NCBI GenBank assembly: GCA_022447365.1
Contig: JAKVBL010000005.1
Location: 186,001 to 250,000, forward strand
Reading direction: 5' to 3'
Length of the DNA stretch: 64,000 nucleotides
DNA from: Oleiphilaceae bacterium
GTDB lineage: Bacteria > Pseudomonadota > Gammaproteobacteria > Pseudomonadales > Oleiphilaceae
The translations under genes were made by a program, and so were the position numbers. Below the pieces are notes generated by a model. That model did no database searches. It saw only the letters and a program-made list of their open reading frames with translations, and was not told where the DNA came from. Below, one piece after another: positions 26,985 through 37,142 of the stretch (position 1 is its first letter; every line of letters begins with the position of its first letter).

Positions 26985-28061
26985 ATGAGTTTTTTAAGCG
27001 TAAATCAACTTTCTAAGTCATTCGGAAATTTCAATGCTGTCGATCATGTGTCATTTGAAATTGAAAGAGGAGAATTTGTTTGTTTTCTCGGGCCATCAGG
27101 CTGCGGGAAAACGACGCTGCTTAGAATGATTGCGGGCCTCGAATTACAGGATGAGGGGACAATTATTCAAAATGGAATCGATATTTCTCGGTTGCCAGTA
27201 AGTCAGCGTGACTTTGGGATTGTGTTTCAAAGTTATGCTTTATTCCCGAACCTGAACGTGTCGGAAAACATTGAATATGGTTTGAAGAATGCAAAGGTCA
27301 AGAAAGCCGAGCGACGGGCGCGCGTTACTGAACTTGTTGCTTTGATGGATCTTCATGAGCACGTCGATAAATATCCTCAACAACTGTCTGGTGGTCAGCA
27401 ACAGCGTGTTGCTTTAGCGCGTGCTTTAGCGCTGAAACCGAGTTTACTGTTGCTGGATGAGCCTTTGTCAGCACTTGATGCAAAAGTGCGCACAAGGTTG
27501 CGATCTGAGTTAAAACAGTTACAAAAACGCTTAGGCATTACCACTATTATGGTGACGCACGACCAAGAAGAGGCCCTGAGTATGGCCGATAAAGTGGTTG
27601 TGATGAATCAAGGCAGAATTGAACAATGTGCTTCGCCTAATTTGGTGTATCGCAAACCGGCATCAGAATTCGTTGCAGACTTCGTTGGGTCGATGAATAT
27701 TTTCTCGCTTGAAGCTGGGCGTGAAAGTCAGGCGACGAGAGACTTGCAGACCCATTTAGATCTTCATTCGACAAGTGCTTCTCTCGCAATTCGTCCAGAG
27801 CATTTGGTGTTAGAGGGTGATGTAGAGTTCCATCTTGCGAGTGAGAAAGGCGTCGTTGTCTCAGCTCGCGTCGAGGCAATTGAGTATTTCGGCCGATTCG
27901 TTTCTATTCAATTGGTATGTGATGCTTGGGATAAGAGTCTCGAAATAGATTTGCCATCTACCAAGCTGCAATTTTTTGACTTGAGTTTAGGTGCACAGCA
28001 TAAAGTTGCCTTGCCGAAAGAAGCGCTGCATGTGTTTTCTCAAGATGCGGAGACGGCTTAG
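26985..28061 (+). CDS. phnT: AEP ABC transporter ATP-binding protein PhnT-type
   Basis: 358 aa. ABC ATPase with Walker A GPSGCGKTT (36-44), signature LSGGQQQR, Walker B LLLLDEPLSALD, and a C-terminal TOBE-like regulatory domain (about 240-350). The family is the spermidine/iron type; context assigns it to AEP import. The ATG at 26985 is chosen: an apparent GTG start at 26928 would lie inside the terminator hairpin and adds residues foreign to the family. The stop overlaps the phnU start by one base. Confidence 0.9.
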   Translation: MSFLSVNQLSKSFGNFNAVDHVSFEIERGEFVCFLGPSGCGKTTLLRMIAGLELQDEGTIIQNGIDISRLPVSQRDFGIVFQSYALFPNLNVSENIEYGLKNAKVKKAERRARVTELVALMDLHEHVDKYPQQLSGGQQQRVALARALALKPSLLLLDEPLSALDAKVRTRLRSELKQLQKRLGITTIMVTHDQEEALSMADKVVVMNQGRIEQCASPNLVYRKPASEFVADFVGSMNIFSLEAGRESQATRDLQTHLDLHSTSASLAIRPEHLVLEGDVEFHLASEKGVVVSARVEAIEYFGRFVSIQLVCDAWDKSLEIDLPSTKLQFFDLSLGAQHKVALPKEALHVFSQDAETA

Positions 28062-29767
28062 TGACTACCTTAACTTTAAATCTTCTTTCTTGGTTTAACG
28101 GTTTATCTGAAACGGATCGAACTATCCGCTTGTTTGTTCAGTTGGGTGTTATTGGGGCATTGAGTGTCGCAATTTTGCTCCCTTTGTTTTCTTTACTGAG
28201 TAAAAGTGTTGAGGATAGTGATGGACACTTTGTTGGTCTGGATAACTTTTTAACGTATTTTGGTTCGCAGGGTTTACAGCAGTCTTTATCTAACTCCTTG
28301 TTTATATCTTTGGTCGTGACTTTAATTGTCGTGGTCTGCGCATTTCTTTACGCCTATGTACTAACGCACTCTCGCATTCCTGTAAAAGGGCTGTTTAGAT
28401 TTTTAGCGATGTTGCCGCTGTTAGCGCCTTCTTTACTGCCAGCTATCGCGTTGATTTATATCTTTGGTAAGCAAGGTTTTTTGCGAGAATGGTTGTTCGG
28501 TGCCGAGATATACGGCCCTATTGGCATAGTGATGGGGAGTGTATTTTGGATTTTTCCGCACGCGTTCATGATTCTTTATACCGCTCTACGCCAGAACGAT
28601 GCGCGCTTATATGAATCAGCAAATGCTTTGAAAACGAGTGCTTTTCGAACCTTTATGACGGTTACGCTGCCGAATGCTCGTTACGGACTGATTAGCGCTG
28701 CACTTGTTTCATTTACTCTTATGATTACTGACTTTGGTGTTCCCAAAGTGATTGGTGGCCAATATAACGTGCTCGCCACTGACATTTACAAGCAAGTTAT
28801 CGGGCAACAGAATTTTCAAATGGGAGCGGTGGTGAGTCTCGTGTTATTGGCGCCTGTATTACTCACCTTTGTTGCTCAGCGTTATGTCGAATCGAAGCAA
28901 AAAGTCACCGTAACATCTAGCAGCAAGCCTTATTTGCCCTCTAAAAAGCTATCGCGTGATTTACTCGGTCTTTTGGTGTGTCTGCCTATTCTGGCATCGA
29001 TGCTGCTCGTAGTTGGTACCGCGATTTATGCGTCTTTCGTGACTTATTGGCCTTATAATTTGTCATTTTCTCTGAACAATTATCAGTTTGATTTGATGGA
29101 TGGCGGAGGCTGGGCCTCGTTTGGTAACTCTTTGCAGATGGCAGCTTGGACAGCTTTATTCGGCACTCTATTGATTTGGTTTGTCGCATACTTTAATGAG
29201 CGAGCTGCGCAGAATGTCTTATTGAAGCGAATTGTTCATGCGCTCGCAATTTTGCCAATGGCTGTTCCTGGCATGGTGCTGGGTTTAGCATACATCTTCT
29301 TTTTTAATCAGCCTAACAATCCTTTGAACAGTGTGTATGGAACAATGACGATATTAGTTCTTTGTACTGTTGCGCACTTTTATACCGTGAGTCATCTAAC
29401 GTTTTTAACTGCGTTGAAGCAGCTAGATAAGTCTTTTGACGAAGCAGCTGAGTCGATGAAGGTAGGTTGGTTTAAGCGCTTTATAAACGTCAGTACGCCA
29501 CTGTGTTTGTTGACCATTGTAGATGTGTTTTTCTACATGTTTATTAATGCGATGACTACTGTATCAGCCGTTGTTTTCTTGTATTCGCCAAACACGATTC
29601 TCGCTTCGATTTCTGTACTAAATATGGATGATGCGGGTGATCTTGCACCGGCCGCTGCAATGGCGGTTTTGATTATGGCGGCATGCGCTAGCGCACGTTT
29701 ACTGCATTGGCTCGTTACTGAGCTGATCTCGCGTTACCTGCAACCATGGCGCAATAGAGCAGTATAG
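28061..29767 (+). CDS. phnU: AEP ABC transporter permease PhnU-type (fused double permease)
   Basis: 568 aa with about twelve membrane helices, formed by two BPD-type permease domains in one chain (about 60-270 and 350-560), as in FbpB/ThiP. Both EAA-like loops are visible (YESANALKTSAFRTFMTVTLPNA and DEAAESMKVGWFKRFINVSTP regions). It therefore replaces separate PhnU and PhnV subunits. The start is GTG overlapping the phnT stop by one base, which implies translational coupling. Two bases after its stop the FAD oxidoreductase gene begins. Confidence 0.88.
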   Translation: MTTLTLNLLSWFNGLSETDRTIRLFVQLGVIGALSVAILLPLFSLLSKSVEDSDGHFVGLDNFLTYFGSQGLQQSLSNSLFISLVVTLIVVVCAFLYAYVLTHSRIPVKGLFRFLAMLPLLAPSLLPAIALIYIFGKQGFLREWLFGAEIYGPIGIVMGSVFWIFPHAFMILYTALRQNDARLYESANALKTSAFRTFMTVTLPNARYGLISAALVSFTLMITDFGVPKVIGGQYNVLATDIYKQVIGQQNFQMGAVVSLVLLAPVLLTFVAQRYVESKQKVTVTSSSKPYLPSKKLSRDLLGLLVCLPILASMLLVVGTAIYASFVTYWPYNLSFSLNNYQFDLMDGGGWASFGNSLQMAAWTALFGTLLIWFVAYFNERAAQNVLLKRIVHALAILPMAVPGMVLGLAYIFFFNQPNNPLNSVYGTMTILVLCTVAHFYTVSHLTFLTALKQLDKSFDEAAESMKVGWFKRFINVSTPLCLLTIVDVFFYMFINAMTTVSAVVFLYSPNTILASISVLNMDDAGDLAPAAAMAVLIMAACASARLLHWLVTELISRYLQPWRNRAV

Positions 29768-29769
29768 AA

Positions 29770-31005
29770 ATGGCGCTTGGTAAAGTTAACTCAAATGTTG
29801 TTGATGTGCTCGTTATTGGTGCCGGCATACTGGGCGCGTCGACAGCCTCTTATCTTTCAAGAATGAATAAAAAAGTGGCGATTGTTGATGCGCAATTGCC
29901 TATGCGCGGAACCACCGCGCAAGCTGCATCGGTGTTGATTCGTCATCGGGCGGATAGCACACGGCAAGCCATGATGGACGAGACGTACCATAAGATTTTA
30001 TCTTTCGAACAAGATAAGCCAGATAGTACTGGCTTTATGCAAACGGGCTGCGTGCATGTTGGTGGAACACCAGCTGCTGATGCAAGCGCCATGAGGGCTC
30101 ATGATAGCGCTCACGACGCAGGTAGAGAGAGTGCGTTTCTTCGTCCCCAGCAACTTAAAAAGATTTGTCCTTGGTTAAACGTCTCTAAGGAGGCGGCTGT
30201 TTGTTTAGATGAACAAGACGGTTATGTTGATGCGTATTCGCTTGGCAATGCTTATTTAACTGATGCGGTGAGTCATGGCGCCCGACTAGTAGTTGAACGT
30301 TTTGCACATTCTTTGATGATAGATGGACAAGGCTGTTTAACAGGGGTGAAGTTTAGTGATGGTGGATGTATTTATGCTGACTCTGTCGTTTTATGTGCAG
30401 GCCCATGGAGCACTAAATTTTTATCACATGTTGATGTGATGTTACCGATGGCGCCAGTTCGTAGCCAATATTGGATGGTTGATGGTATTTCATCTCTTGA
30501 TCGTTTTAGTCCTATTACAGTGATTCCAGACGCCTCTTGTTACACCAGGCCCGATGGTAATGATCTTTTGTTTGGTTATCGTGATAGCTCGATGATTTAT
30601 GGTAGCCCTGAGGAGCTTCCGATTGATCTGTTTGGGTATCAGTTCGATAAGAGCGAAGGTGAACGCGATTTAGAGGAGGCTTTTTTAGCGCTTGAGCCCT
30701 TTGTTCCGAGTCTGTTGAATGCCGGGATTAAACACTACACAGCGGGAGTATCTAGTTACACGCTCGACGGGCAGTTTGTTCTTGGTTCGGTTGAGTCCAT
30801 TCCTAACCTGTATGTTGGAACAGGATGTTGCGGTTCAGGTATCGCGATGAGTGCAGGCTTTGGGAGAGTATTGAGTGAACTTGCGTGCGGATTAACGCCC
30901 TATTTGGATATCAGTGCATACGCGCCAGACAGAATGCCTGACGCCATGCCTTTTGATCCTACTTTTCAATATCAATGCGCCGCGGCACGGTCACGAAAAG
31001 CGTAA
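29770..31005 (+). CDS. FAD-dependent (DAO-type) oxidoreductase at the end of the AEP transport operon
   Basis: 411 aa. N-terminal dinucleotide-binding motif VIGAGILGASTASYLSR (about 16-32) and an overall D-amino-acid/sarcosine oxidase pattern, including the C-terminal FAD-contact region with GTGCCGSGIAMSAGFGRVL. It starts two bases after phnU, so it belongs to the transporter operon. The substrate is unknown; by context an amine such as an N-methylated or hydroxylated aminophosphonate is plausible, since flavin oxidases acting on N-methyl-AEP are known from comparable clusters (from memory). No signal peptide. It converges on psrP with only 10 bp between the stops. Confidence 0.82.
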   Translation: MALGKVNSNVVDVLVIGAGILGASTASYLSRMNKKVAIVDAQLPMRGTTAQAASVLIRHRADSTRQAMMDETYHKILSFEQDKPDSTGFMQTGCVHVGGTPAADASAMRAHDSAHDAGRESAFLRPQQLKKICPWLNVSKEAAVCLDEQDGYVDAYSLGNAYLTDAVSHGARLVVERFAHSLMIDGQGCLTGVKFSDGGCIYADSVVLCAGPWSTKFLSHVDVMLPMAPVRSQYWMVDGISSLDRFSPITVIPDASCYTRPDGNDLLFGYRDSSMIYGSPEELPIDLFGYQFDKSEGERDLEEAFLALEPFVPSLLNAGIKHYTAGVSSYTLDGQFVLGSVESIPNLYVGTGCCGSGIAMSAGFGRVLSELACGLTPYLDISAYAPDRMPDAMPFDPTFQYQCAAARSRKA

Positions 31006-31015
31006 GTAGAGCGGG

Positions 31016-31834
31016 TTAGCAGCGTCTTTGTAAATTGCACTGCACCATAATACGCGTCGCGATTTCTTCAACGGAATAATCGGTAGTATTCATGCTTGGC
31101 AGGCGCTCTCGTCGATACATGAGTTCTACTTCTTCTACTTCGTAATTGCATTGTTTCATCGTTGCGTAACGTGAGTTTGGTTTTCGTTCGTGGCGGATGA
31201 GAGATAGACGCTCTGGGTCGATCGTGAGTCCAAATAGTTTTTCGCGATAGTTTTTGAGCGTTGCAGGGAGTTTTTGATCTTCGATGTCTTCCTCAGTAAT
31301 CGGGTAGTTTGCTGCACGAATCCCGTACTGCATCGCAAGATACAAGCATGTTGGTGTTTTGCCGCTGCGCGATACGCCGATCAGGATAACGTCTGCTTCA
31401 TCATAGTGCTTGGTTCTTGCTCCGTCGTCGTTATGAAGTGCATAGTTGATTGCCTCCATACGATCTTCGTATCCAGAACTTTCGCCAATTCTCGCGCGTC
31501 CCACTTCTTCACTAGGTTTGGCATTAAGCTCTTCGGTTAATGGGCCCAAGAATGCACCAAATACATCGATTTTTAATGCGTTACTGCTAGCGATTATTTT
31601 ACGAATATCGTCATCGACAAGTGTGTCGAAAACGATTGGTCTCGCGCCATCTATTTCTGCTCTCGCATTAATGCGTTCTACGACTTCTTCTGCTTTTTCG
31701 ATGGTGTCTACGTAAGGTAGTGTGTCCTTTTCAAACTCAATTTGATCGAAGCGTTTTAGTAGGCTCACTCCAAGTGCTTCACTGGTAATTCCAGTGCCAT
31801 CAGAGATGAAAAATGCAGTTCGTTTGTTACTCAT
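31016..31834 (-). CDS. ppsR: PEP synthase regulatory protein PsrP (kinase/pyrophosphorylase)
   Basis: 272 aa DUF299 family. It is the bifunctional ADP-dependent kinase and Pi-dependent pyrophosphorylase that inactivates and reactivates PEP synthase by threonine phosphorylation. The P-loop GVSRSGKT lies at 153-160, and the N-terminal [12 protein letters not shown] is a family signature. It is divergent to ppsA, its target, which is the usual arrangement in gammaproteobacteria. Confidence 0.95.
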   Translation of the reverse strand: MSNKRTAFFISDGTGITSEALGVSLLKRFDQIEFEKDTLPYVDTIEKAEEVVERINARAEIDGARPIVFDTLVDDDIRKIIASSNALKIDVFGAFLGPLTEELNAKPSEEVGRARIGESSGYEDRMEAINYALHNDDGARTKHYDEADVILIGVSRSGKTPTCLYLAMQYGIRAANYPITEEDIEDQKLPATLKNYREKLFGLTIDPERLSLIRHERKPNSRYATMKQCNYEVEEVELMYRRERLPSMNTTDYSVEEIATRIMVQCNLQRRC

Positions 31835-31923
31835 ATTCTTCGGTACCGCGTAAAGAGAAATAGATATTTAGATTGCCCGTTATTTAGGCCTTTCTGATGC
31901 TGAATTAAGCTAGCATAAAGTGG

Positions 31924-31929
31924 TATGAT
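31924..31929 (+). promoter_or_regulatory. Probable -10 of ppsA
   Basis: TATGAT followed by a GC-rich stretch (GCGCACC), about 125 bp upstream of the chosen ppsA start. The -35 region is weak (TGAATT with 17-bp spacing). Confidence 0.35.
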
Positions 31930-32052
31930 GCGCACCTTTGAAAATCTAGCATTCTAAGAATAGAGAGTTTGAAGTCGCGTCTAATCGTACGCGAACTCCC
32001 TGTCTCTGGCGTTTATTGTTTTTGGCGACTTACGGTTAATAGGAGCTTCGTC

Positions 32053-34416
32053 TTGCAAGAATATATTGTTTGGTTCGATCACTTAGGGATGAATGATGTC
32101 GAACGTGTTGGTGGAAAGAACGCCTCTTTAGGGGAAATGATCGCAAACCTTAGCGGCGCAGGTGTTCGAGTGCCGGGCGGTTTTGCCACAACCGCGTATG
32201 CGTTTAACGAATTTTTAGCAAATGATGGCCTTGCTGATCGCATTCATAAGACTCTAGATGCACTAGATGTTGATGATGTAAATAAGCTTGCTGAAGTTGG
32301 TGCTGAAATCCGATCTTGGGTGATGGATACGCCGTTTCCAAAGCAATTAGAAGATGAGCTCGAAAAAGCATTTGCTGAGCTTCAATCTGGCAATGATGAA
32401 ATGGCTGTAGCCGTTCGTTCATCAGCAACAGCAGAAGATTTGCCAGAAGCCTCGTTCGCAGGCCAGCAAGAAACTTTTTTGAACGTGCAGGGTATTGATG
32501 CAGTCAAACATGCGGTAAAAGAAGTATTTGCATCTTTGTTCAACGACCGTGCGATTTCGTATCGTGTACACCAAGGGTTTGCGCATATTGATGTGGCGCT
32601 ATCTGCAGGCATTCAAAAAATGGTGCGTAGTGAGACGGCCTCAAGCGGTGTTATGTTTACGCTTGATACGGAATCTGGTTTCCGTGATGCCGTATTTATC
32701 ACGTCCTCTTACGGTCTTGGGGAAATGGTTGTTCAAGGCGCGGTAAACCCTGATGAATTTTATGTGCATAAGCCAACTTTCGAAGCAGGGCGGCCAGCAA
32801 TTTTGCGTCGTAACCTCGGCAGCAAAGCTCAGAAAATGATTTATGCGACAAGCGGTGATGAGCTTGTTGAAACTGTCAAAGTAGATAAAGCAGACCGTTT
32901 TAAATTCTCTATTACTAATCAAGACATTAACGAGTTAACGCAGCAAGCGCTAATTATTGAAAAGCACTATGGCCGACCAATGGATATTGAGTGGGCGAAA
33001 GATGGTGACGACGGCTTGATTTATATTGTTCAAGCGCGACCTGAAACCGTTAAAAGCCGATCTAGCAGTGCAGTACTAGAACGTTATCTGATGAAAGAGA
33101 CGGGTAATGTGCTCGTCGAAGGTCGAAGTATTGGTCAGAAAATCGGTAGCGGGCCAGTTCGTGTTGTGGATGTTTTAGCAGACATGGATCAGGTCCAAGA
33201 AGGTGATGTATTGGTTACTGACATGACGGACCCTGATTGGGAACCAGTTATGAAGCGTGCTTCTGCAATTGTCACAAATCGCGGTGGTCGTACTTGCCAC
33301 GCTGCAATTATTGCCCGTGAACTTGGTATACCTGCTGTAGTGGGCTGTGGCGATGCGACAGAAAAACTGAAGTCGGGCGATAAAGTAACTGTTTCATGTG
33401 CCGAAGGTGATACAGGCTTTATTTATGAAGGCTTGCTTGATTTTGAATTGCGTGAAAACTCAATTGAATCAATGCCTGACCTACCATTCAAAATTATGAT
33501 GAATGTTGGTAACCCTGATCGAGCGTTCGATTTTAGCGCCTTGCCAAACGAAGGTGTTGGCTTGGCTCGCTTGGAATTTATCATCAACCGTATGATCGGT
33601 GTGCATCCTAAAGCATTGTTGAATTACGATGCCTTGCCTTTAGAAATCCAAGAAACGGTTGATAAGCGCATCTCGGCTTACAACTCTCCTGTTGATTTCT
33701 ATGTCGATAAGCTTGTTGAGGGTATTTCATCCTTGGCTGCTGCGTTCTATCCGAAGAAAGTGATCGTGCGTTTGTCTGACTTTAAGTCAAACGAATACGC
33801 GAATTTGATCGGTGGGAATTTATACGAGCCAGATGAAGAAAATCCGATGCTCGGTTTCCGTGGCGCATCACGTTATATCTCTGAAACTTTCCGTGACTGT
33901 TTTTATTTGGAGTGTCAGGCGCTTAAACGAGTGCGTGAAGAAATGGGTCTGGATAACGTCGAAGTGATGGTGCCATTCGTTCGAACCGTTGGTGAAGCGA
34001 AGCAGGTTGTTGAACTTCTTGAGTCTCAAGGTCTTAAGCGTGGCGAGAACGGTCTTCGTGTGATCATGATGTGTGAATTGCCAGCGAATGCCATTTTGGC
34101 AGAGCAATTCTTAGAGTACTTTGATGGTTTCTCTATCGGCTCGAATGACTTAACCCAATTGACGCTCGGTCTAGACCGAGACTCTGGCATCATCGCGCAT
34201 CTTTTTGATGAGCGAAATGAAGCGATCAAAGCTTTGTTGAGTAATGCTATTCAAGCATGTAAGAAAGCAGGTAAATATGTCGGTATTTGCGGACAGGGCC
34301 CTTCGGATCACCCAGATTTCGCGCGCTGGTTAATGAATGAAGGTATCGATACTGTGTCATTAAACCCTGACTCTGTGCTTGATACGTGGTTCTATCTTGC
34401 AGAAGAAGAGCAGTAA
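32053..34416 (+). CDS. ppsA: Phosphoenolpyruvate synthase PpsA
   Basis: 787 aa with a TTG start. It converts pyruvate and ATP to PEP, AMP and phosphate in gluconeogenesis. Domains: N-terminal ATP-binding (about 1-340), phosphohistidine swivel domain with catalytic His416 in [15 protein letters not shown], and C-terminal PEP/pyruvate barrel (about 470-785; [31 protein letters not shown]). The TTG at 32053 is preceded by AGGAG with seven bases between, and gives an N-terminus collinear with E. coli PpsA ([19 protein letters not shown]). An upstream TTG at 31969 gives 28 extra residues without support. Divergent to its regulator gene. Confidence 0.95.
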   Translation: MQEYIVWFDHLGMNDVERVGGKNASLGEMIANLSGAGVRVPGGFATTAYAFNEFLANDGLADRIHKTLDALDVDDVNKLAEVGAEIRSWVMDTPFPKQLEDELEKAFAELQSGNDEMAVAVRSSATAEDLPEASFAGQQETFLNVQGIDAVKHAVKEVFASLFNDRAISYRVHQGFAHIDVALSAGIQKMVRSETASSGVMFTLDTESGFRDAVFITSSYGLGEMVVQGAVNPDEFYVHKPTFEAGRPAILRRNLGSKAQKMIYATSGDELVETVKVDKADRFKFSITNQDINELTQQALIIEKHYGRPMDIEWAKDGDDGLIYIVQARPETVKSRSSSAVLERYLMKETGNVLVEGRSIGQKIGSGPVRVVDVLADMDQVQEGDVLVTDMTDPDWEPVMKRASAIVTNRGGRTCHAAIIARELGIPAVVGCGDATEKLKSGDKVTVSCAEGDTGFIYEGLLDFELRENSIESMPDLPFKIMMNVGNPDRAFDFSALPNEGVGLARLEFIINRMIGVHPKALLNYDALPLEIQETVDKRISAYNSPVDFYVDKLVEGISSLAAAFYPKKVIVRLSDFKSNEYANLIGGNLYEPDEENPMLGFRGASRYISETFRDCFYLECQALKRVREEMGLDNVEVMVPFVRTVGEAKQVVELLESQGLKRGENGLRVIMMCELPANAILAEQFLEYFDGFSIGSNDLTQLTLGLDRDSGIIAHLFDERNEAIKALLSNAIQACKKAGKYVGICGQGPSDHPDFARWLMNEGIDTVSLNPDSVLDTWFYLAEEEQ

Positions 34417-34437
34417 GTAGTTAAAAGGAATAAGAAT

Positions 34438-34935
34438 ATGAGTGAAGAAAAAATTATCACCCCAGATTTATGTGACGAGTACCCAGACTTAGTTGAAGTC
34501 GTAGAACCAATGTTTCACAACTTTGGCGCGGTCGATGCGTTTGGTGGCGAGATCGTGACTGTAAAGTGTTTTGAAGATAACTCGGTAGTGAAAGAGCAAG
34601 TTGGCCTACCAGGCGAAGGCCGAGTTATGGTCGTTGATGGCGGTGGTTCAAAGCGTAATGCATTGCTAGGCGATATGCTTGCAGAGAAAGCTGCTGCAAA
34701 TGGTTGGTCTGGGTTGATCATTTATGGCTGCATTCGCGATGTCGACGTGATTCGCCAAACGCAATTAGGCGTACAAGCGCTTGGTACAAATCCTCGTAAG
34801 ACAGAGAAGCGTGGATTAGGTGATCTAAATGTTGAGGTGAAATTCGGCGGCGTTGTATTCAAACCAGGACATTACGTTTATGCGGATAACAACGGCGTGA
34901 TTGTCTCGCCAGAGCCTTTGAGCATGCCTGCTTAA
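34438..34935 (+). CDS. rraA: Regulator of ribonuclease E activity RraA
   Basis: 165 aa, full length. RraA is a ring-shaped trimer that binds RNase E and inhibits mRNA decay. Family blocks [27 protein letters not shown] and the [17 protein letters not shown] segment are present. AAGGA stands upstream of the ATG. It is 22 bp after ppsA on the same strand and ends at a bidirectional terminator, so co-transcription with ppsA is likely. Confidence 0.94.
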   Translation: MSEEKIITPDLCDEYPDLVEVVEPMFHNFGAVDAFGGEIVTVKCFEDNSVVKEQVGLPGEGRVMVVDGGGSKRNALLGDMLAEKAAANGWSGLIIYGCIRDVDVIRQTQLGVQALGTNPRKTEKRGLGDLNVEVKFGGVVFKPGHYVYADNNGVIVSPEPLSMPA

Positions 34936-34951
34936 AACTTCGGTTGCGCTA

Positions 34952-34981
34952 AAAAAGCCCAGTCAAATGACTGGGCTTTTT
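34952..34981. terminator. Bidirectional terminator after rraA
   Basis: AAAAAGCCCAGTCA and TGACTGGGCTTTTT form a perfect 14-bp stem around AA. It ends rraA and the minus-strand ppiB-lpxH-yhiN unit. Confidence 0.92.
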
Positions 34982-34999
34982 GTTATTGGATCTAAATTG

Positions 35000-35169
35000 T
35001 CACCCTTGTTCCGACTCTGTGCCAGACTGTTCAAGTTCTTCTAATTCCGCGCGTTTAGCTTTTGAAATATAGGTCGACTTCTTTTTAGGCGCACGTTTAG
35101 CCGCCTCTTTTTTCATTCGCTTTTTATTGATTTGTTTGATTTTTTTTGTCTGTTCATTTTGTCTGTCAT
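35000..35169 (-). CDS. Small basic DUF2986-like protein, reading frame interrupted at an A8 run
   Basis: Encodes about 56 residues if one A is added (or read twice) in a run of eight A's (35140-35147). The ATG at 35169 overlaps the yhiN stop (TAATG) and begins MTDKMNRQKK, the expected DUF2986 N-terminus, but that frame stops after 18 codons. The -1-shifted frame, open from a GTG at 35197, carries the rest: KQINKKRMKKEAAKR and STYISKAKRAELEELEQ, which fits the family. Either a sequencing or genuine deletion, or transcriptional slippage on poly-A. The protein is Lys-rich and its function unknown. Confidence 0.55.
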
Positions 35170-36383
35170 TAGTTTTTACAAGCGATAAGCGACTCACCCG
35201 CCGCGAAGGCGGAAGCCCATGCCCATTGAAAGTTAAAGCCGCCTAGATGTCCGGTAACGTCAAGAACTTCGCCGATCAGAAATAAGCCTTTTTGCTTTTT
35301 ACTTTCCATTGTTTTGGAAGATACTTCATCTGTATGGACTCCGCCTAGCGTTACTTCAGCGGTACGATAGCCTTCTGTGCCAGAGGGTTTGAGTGTCCAA
35401 GATTGTAGTTGCTGGGCAATCTTGCGCAGTGCTTTATCTTGCATTTCGCCCATTAGTGTTGTGGCTAGATCCTTCCAAAATAGATCTTCAAGTTCTTGCA
35501 CGAAAGATTTAGCTAGGCTCTTTGCGAGTATATTTTTGAGTAAGGCCTTTGGTGCATTTTGTTTTGCTTCAAAAAGCACTGCTTCGATATCTGTTTCTGG
35601 AAATAGGTTGATCTGTATTTCTTCTGAAGTGTGCCAATAATTTGAAAGTTGTAATGCCGCGGGGCCAGATATCCCTCGGTGTGTAAACAGTATGTTCTCT
35701 CGAAACGTGCGTCGCTCGTTATAAATCGCGCTGTCATGCGCCAAGCCAGACAAACGTTCGGTAAGCCCTTTGGTGGCATCACTGAAGGTGAATGGAACAA
35801 GACCTGCCCGAGTGGGAAGAACCGAATGCCCAAATTGTTCCGCAACTTGATAACCGAACCCGCTAGCGCCCATTGTAGGAATAGATAATCCGCCGCTCGC
35901 GATGACTAATTGCTTAGCCTTGAAAGTACCGATATTTGTTTTGAGAACGAAATAATCGTTCTCGTATTGAATGTTATCGATATCGCACTTAGTGCGAATG
36001 TCGACCTTATCCGGCGGACACTCTTCTATGAGCATCTTAAGAATGTCTTTGGCGCTATTGTCGCAAAACAATTCGCCATGTTTGCGCTCGTGATAGGGGA
36101 TTTGATGCTTTTCGACCAGTGAAATAAAGTCCCACTGTGTATATCGACTGAGCGCAGATTTAACAAAATGAGGATTTGCACAGAGATAGTTGTCGGGTTC
36201 GACAAAGTAATTAGTGAAGTTACAGCGTCCCCCGCCAGACATGAGTATTTTTTTGCCGACTTTATTTGCGCGATCTAGTACAACCGTATGTAGGCCTTTT
36301 TGTCCAGCAAATCCTGCGCACATTAATCCTGATGCGCCGCCACCAATAATGATCACGTCGCTGGTGGTAATGTAGTCATTCAT
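35169..36383 (-). CDS. HI0933/YhiN-family flavoprotein
   Basis: 404 aa NAD(P)/FAD-dependent oxidoreductase of the HI0933 (YhiN) family. FAD motif VIIIGGGASGLMCAGFAGQKG at the N-terminus (about 10-30), the family signature GKKILMSGGGRCNFTN (about 43-58) and the C-terminal FAD block GLFLIGEVLDVTGHLGG are present. The physiological reaction is not known. It lies five bases after lpxH and overlaps the small DUF2986-like gene by one base, making the third gene of the ppiB-lpxH unit. Confidence 0.9.
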   Translation of the reverse strand: MNDYITTSDVIIIGGGASGLMCAGFAGQKGLHTVVLDRANKVGKKILMSGGGRCNFTNYFVEPDNYLCANPHFVKSALSRYTQWDFISLVEKHQIPYHERKHGELFCDNSAKDILKMLIEECPPDKVDIRTKCDIDNIQYENDYFVLKTNIGTFKAKQLVIASGGLSIPTMGASGFGYQVAEQFGHSVLPTRAGLVPFTFSDATKGLTERLSGLAHDSAIYNERRTFRENILFTHRGISGPAALQLSNYWHTSEEIQINLFPETDIEAVLFEAKQNAPKALLKNILAKSLAKSFVQELEDLFWKDLATTLMGEMQDKALRKIAQQLQSWTLKPSGTEGYRTAEVTLGGVHTDEVSSKTMESKKQKGLFLIGEVLDVTGHLGGFNFQWAWASAFAAGESLIACKN

Positions 36384-36388
36384 AAGTA

Positions 36389-37138
36389 TTAGCTAGATAA
36401 AGAGGTGGGGAAGTCTTCTTTGTATAGTTTTATATCTTTGATACTTCCAGATTCGGGGACTTTTGCATACCAAATGTGTTTATCCCAATCACCTAATACA
36501 ATGCGTTTAGCAGGTTGGTTGTTGGCCGTGATCTCGTGAATGTCTGGTCGATGAGTATGTCCGTGAAGCAAAACTTGTGTTTGTTTTTCTTCTAAAAGCT
36601 TGGTTATTTCTTCAGGGGTAACATCCATAATTTCAGTGTCTTTGCCCTTGTTCGACGCCATGCTCATTTCACGTAATTGCCTAGCGGTGGTGAGTCGCTC
36701 TGCGAGAGGTCGTGCTAGAAATGTTTCGCAAAATCCAGGGGCTCTAAGCATTTGGCGCAACTTCATATACGCCAGATCTTTGGTGCAAAAACTGTCGCCA
36801 TGCGCTAGAAGTAATGGTTCGGCATTCAAGTTAATAGTGCTTGGATCTTGAAGCACTTCAACGCCTGTGTCTTTCGAAAATTGTTGGCCAATCAAAAAGT
36901 CACGATTGCCGGCCATAAAGAAGGTTTTGACGCCGCTTTCGGTTAGTTGAGCAAGACGCTTTTTGACCGATTGTTGAAGGGGCGTGTTTTCATCATCTCC
37001 GACCCAAGCTTCGAAGAAGTCTCCAAGGATATAAAGCTGACTTGCGTCGGATTCTATTTTGTCGAGAAAATAGAAAAAGGCTTCGGTTATATCTGGTCGA
37101 GACTCTTCTAGGTGTAAATCGGAGATGAAATAGATCAT
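36389..37138 (-). CDS. lpxH: UDP-2,3-diacylglucosamine diphosphatase LpxH
   Basis: 249 aa calcineurin-like phosphoesterase of lipid A synthesis, hydrolysing UDP-2,3-diacylglucosamine to lipid X and UMP. Metal-binding motifs are all present: Asp7/His9 in ISDLHLEE, Asp40 in ILGDFFEAW, Asn78 in AGNRD, His113 in LAHGDS and the terminal LHGHTHRP. It follows ppiB after four bases, as in many gammaproteobacteria. Confidence 0.96.
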   Translation of the reverse strand: MIYFISDLHLEESRPDITEAFFYFLDKIESDASQLYILGDFFEAWVGDDENTPLQQSVKKRLAQLTESGVKTFFMAGNRDFLIGQQFSKDTGVEVLQDPSTINLNAEPLLLAHGDSFCTKDLAYMKLRQMLRAPGFCETFLARPLAERLTTARQLREMSMASNKGKDTEIMDVTPEEITKLLEEKQTQVLLHGHTHRPDIHEITANNQPAKRIVLGDWDKHIWYAKVPESGSIKDIKLYKEDFPTSLSS

Positions 37139-37142
37139 TGAA

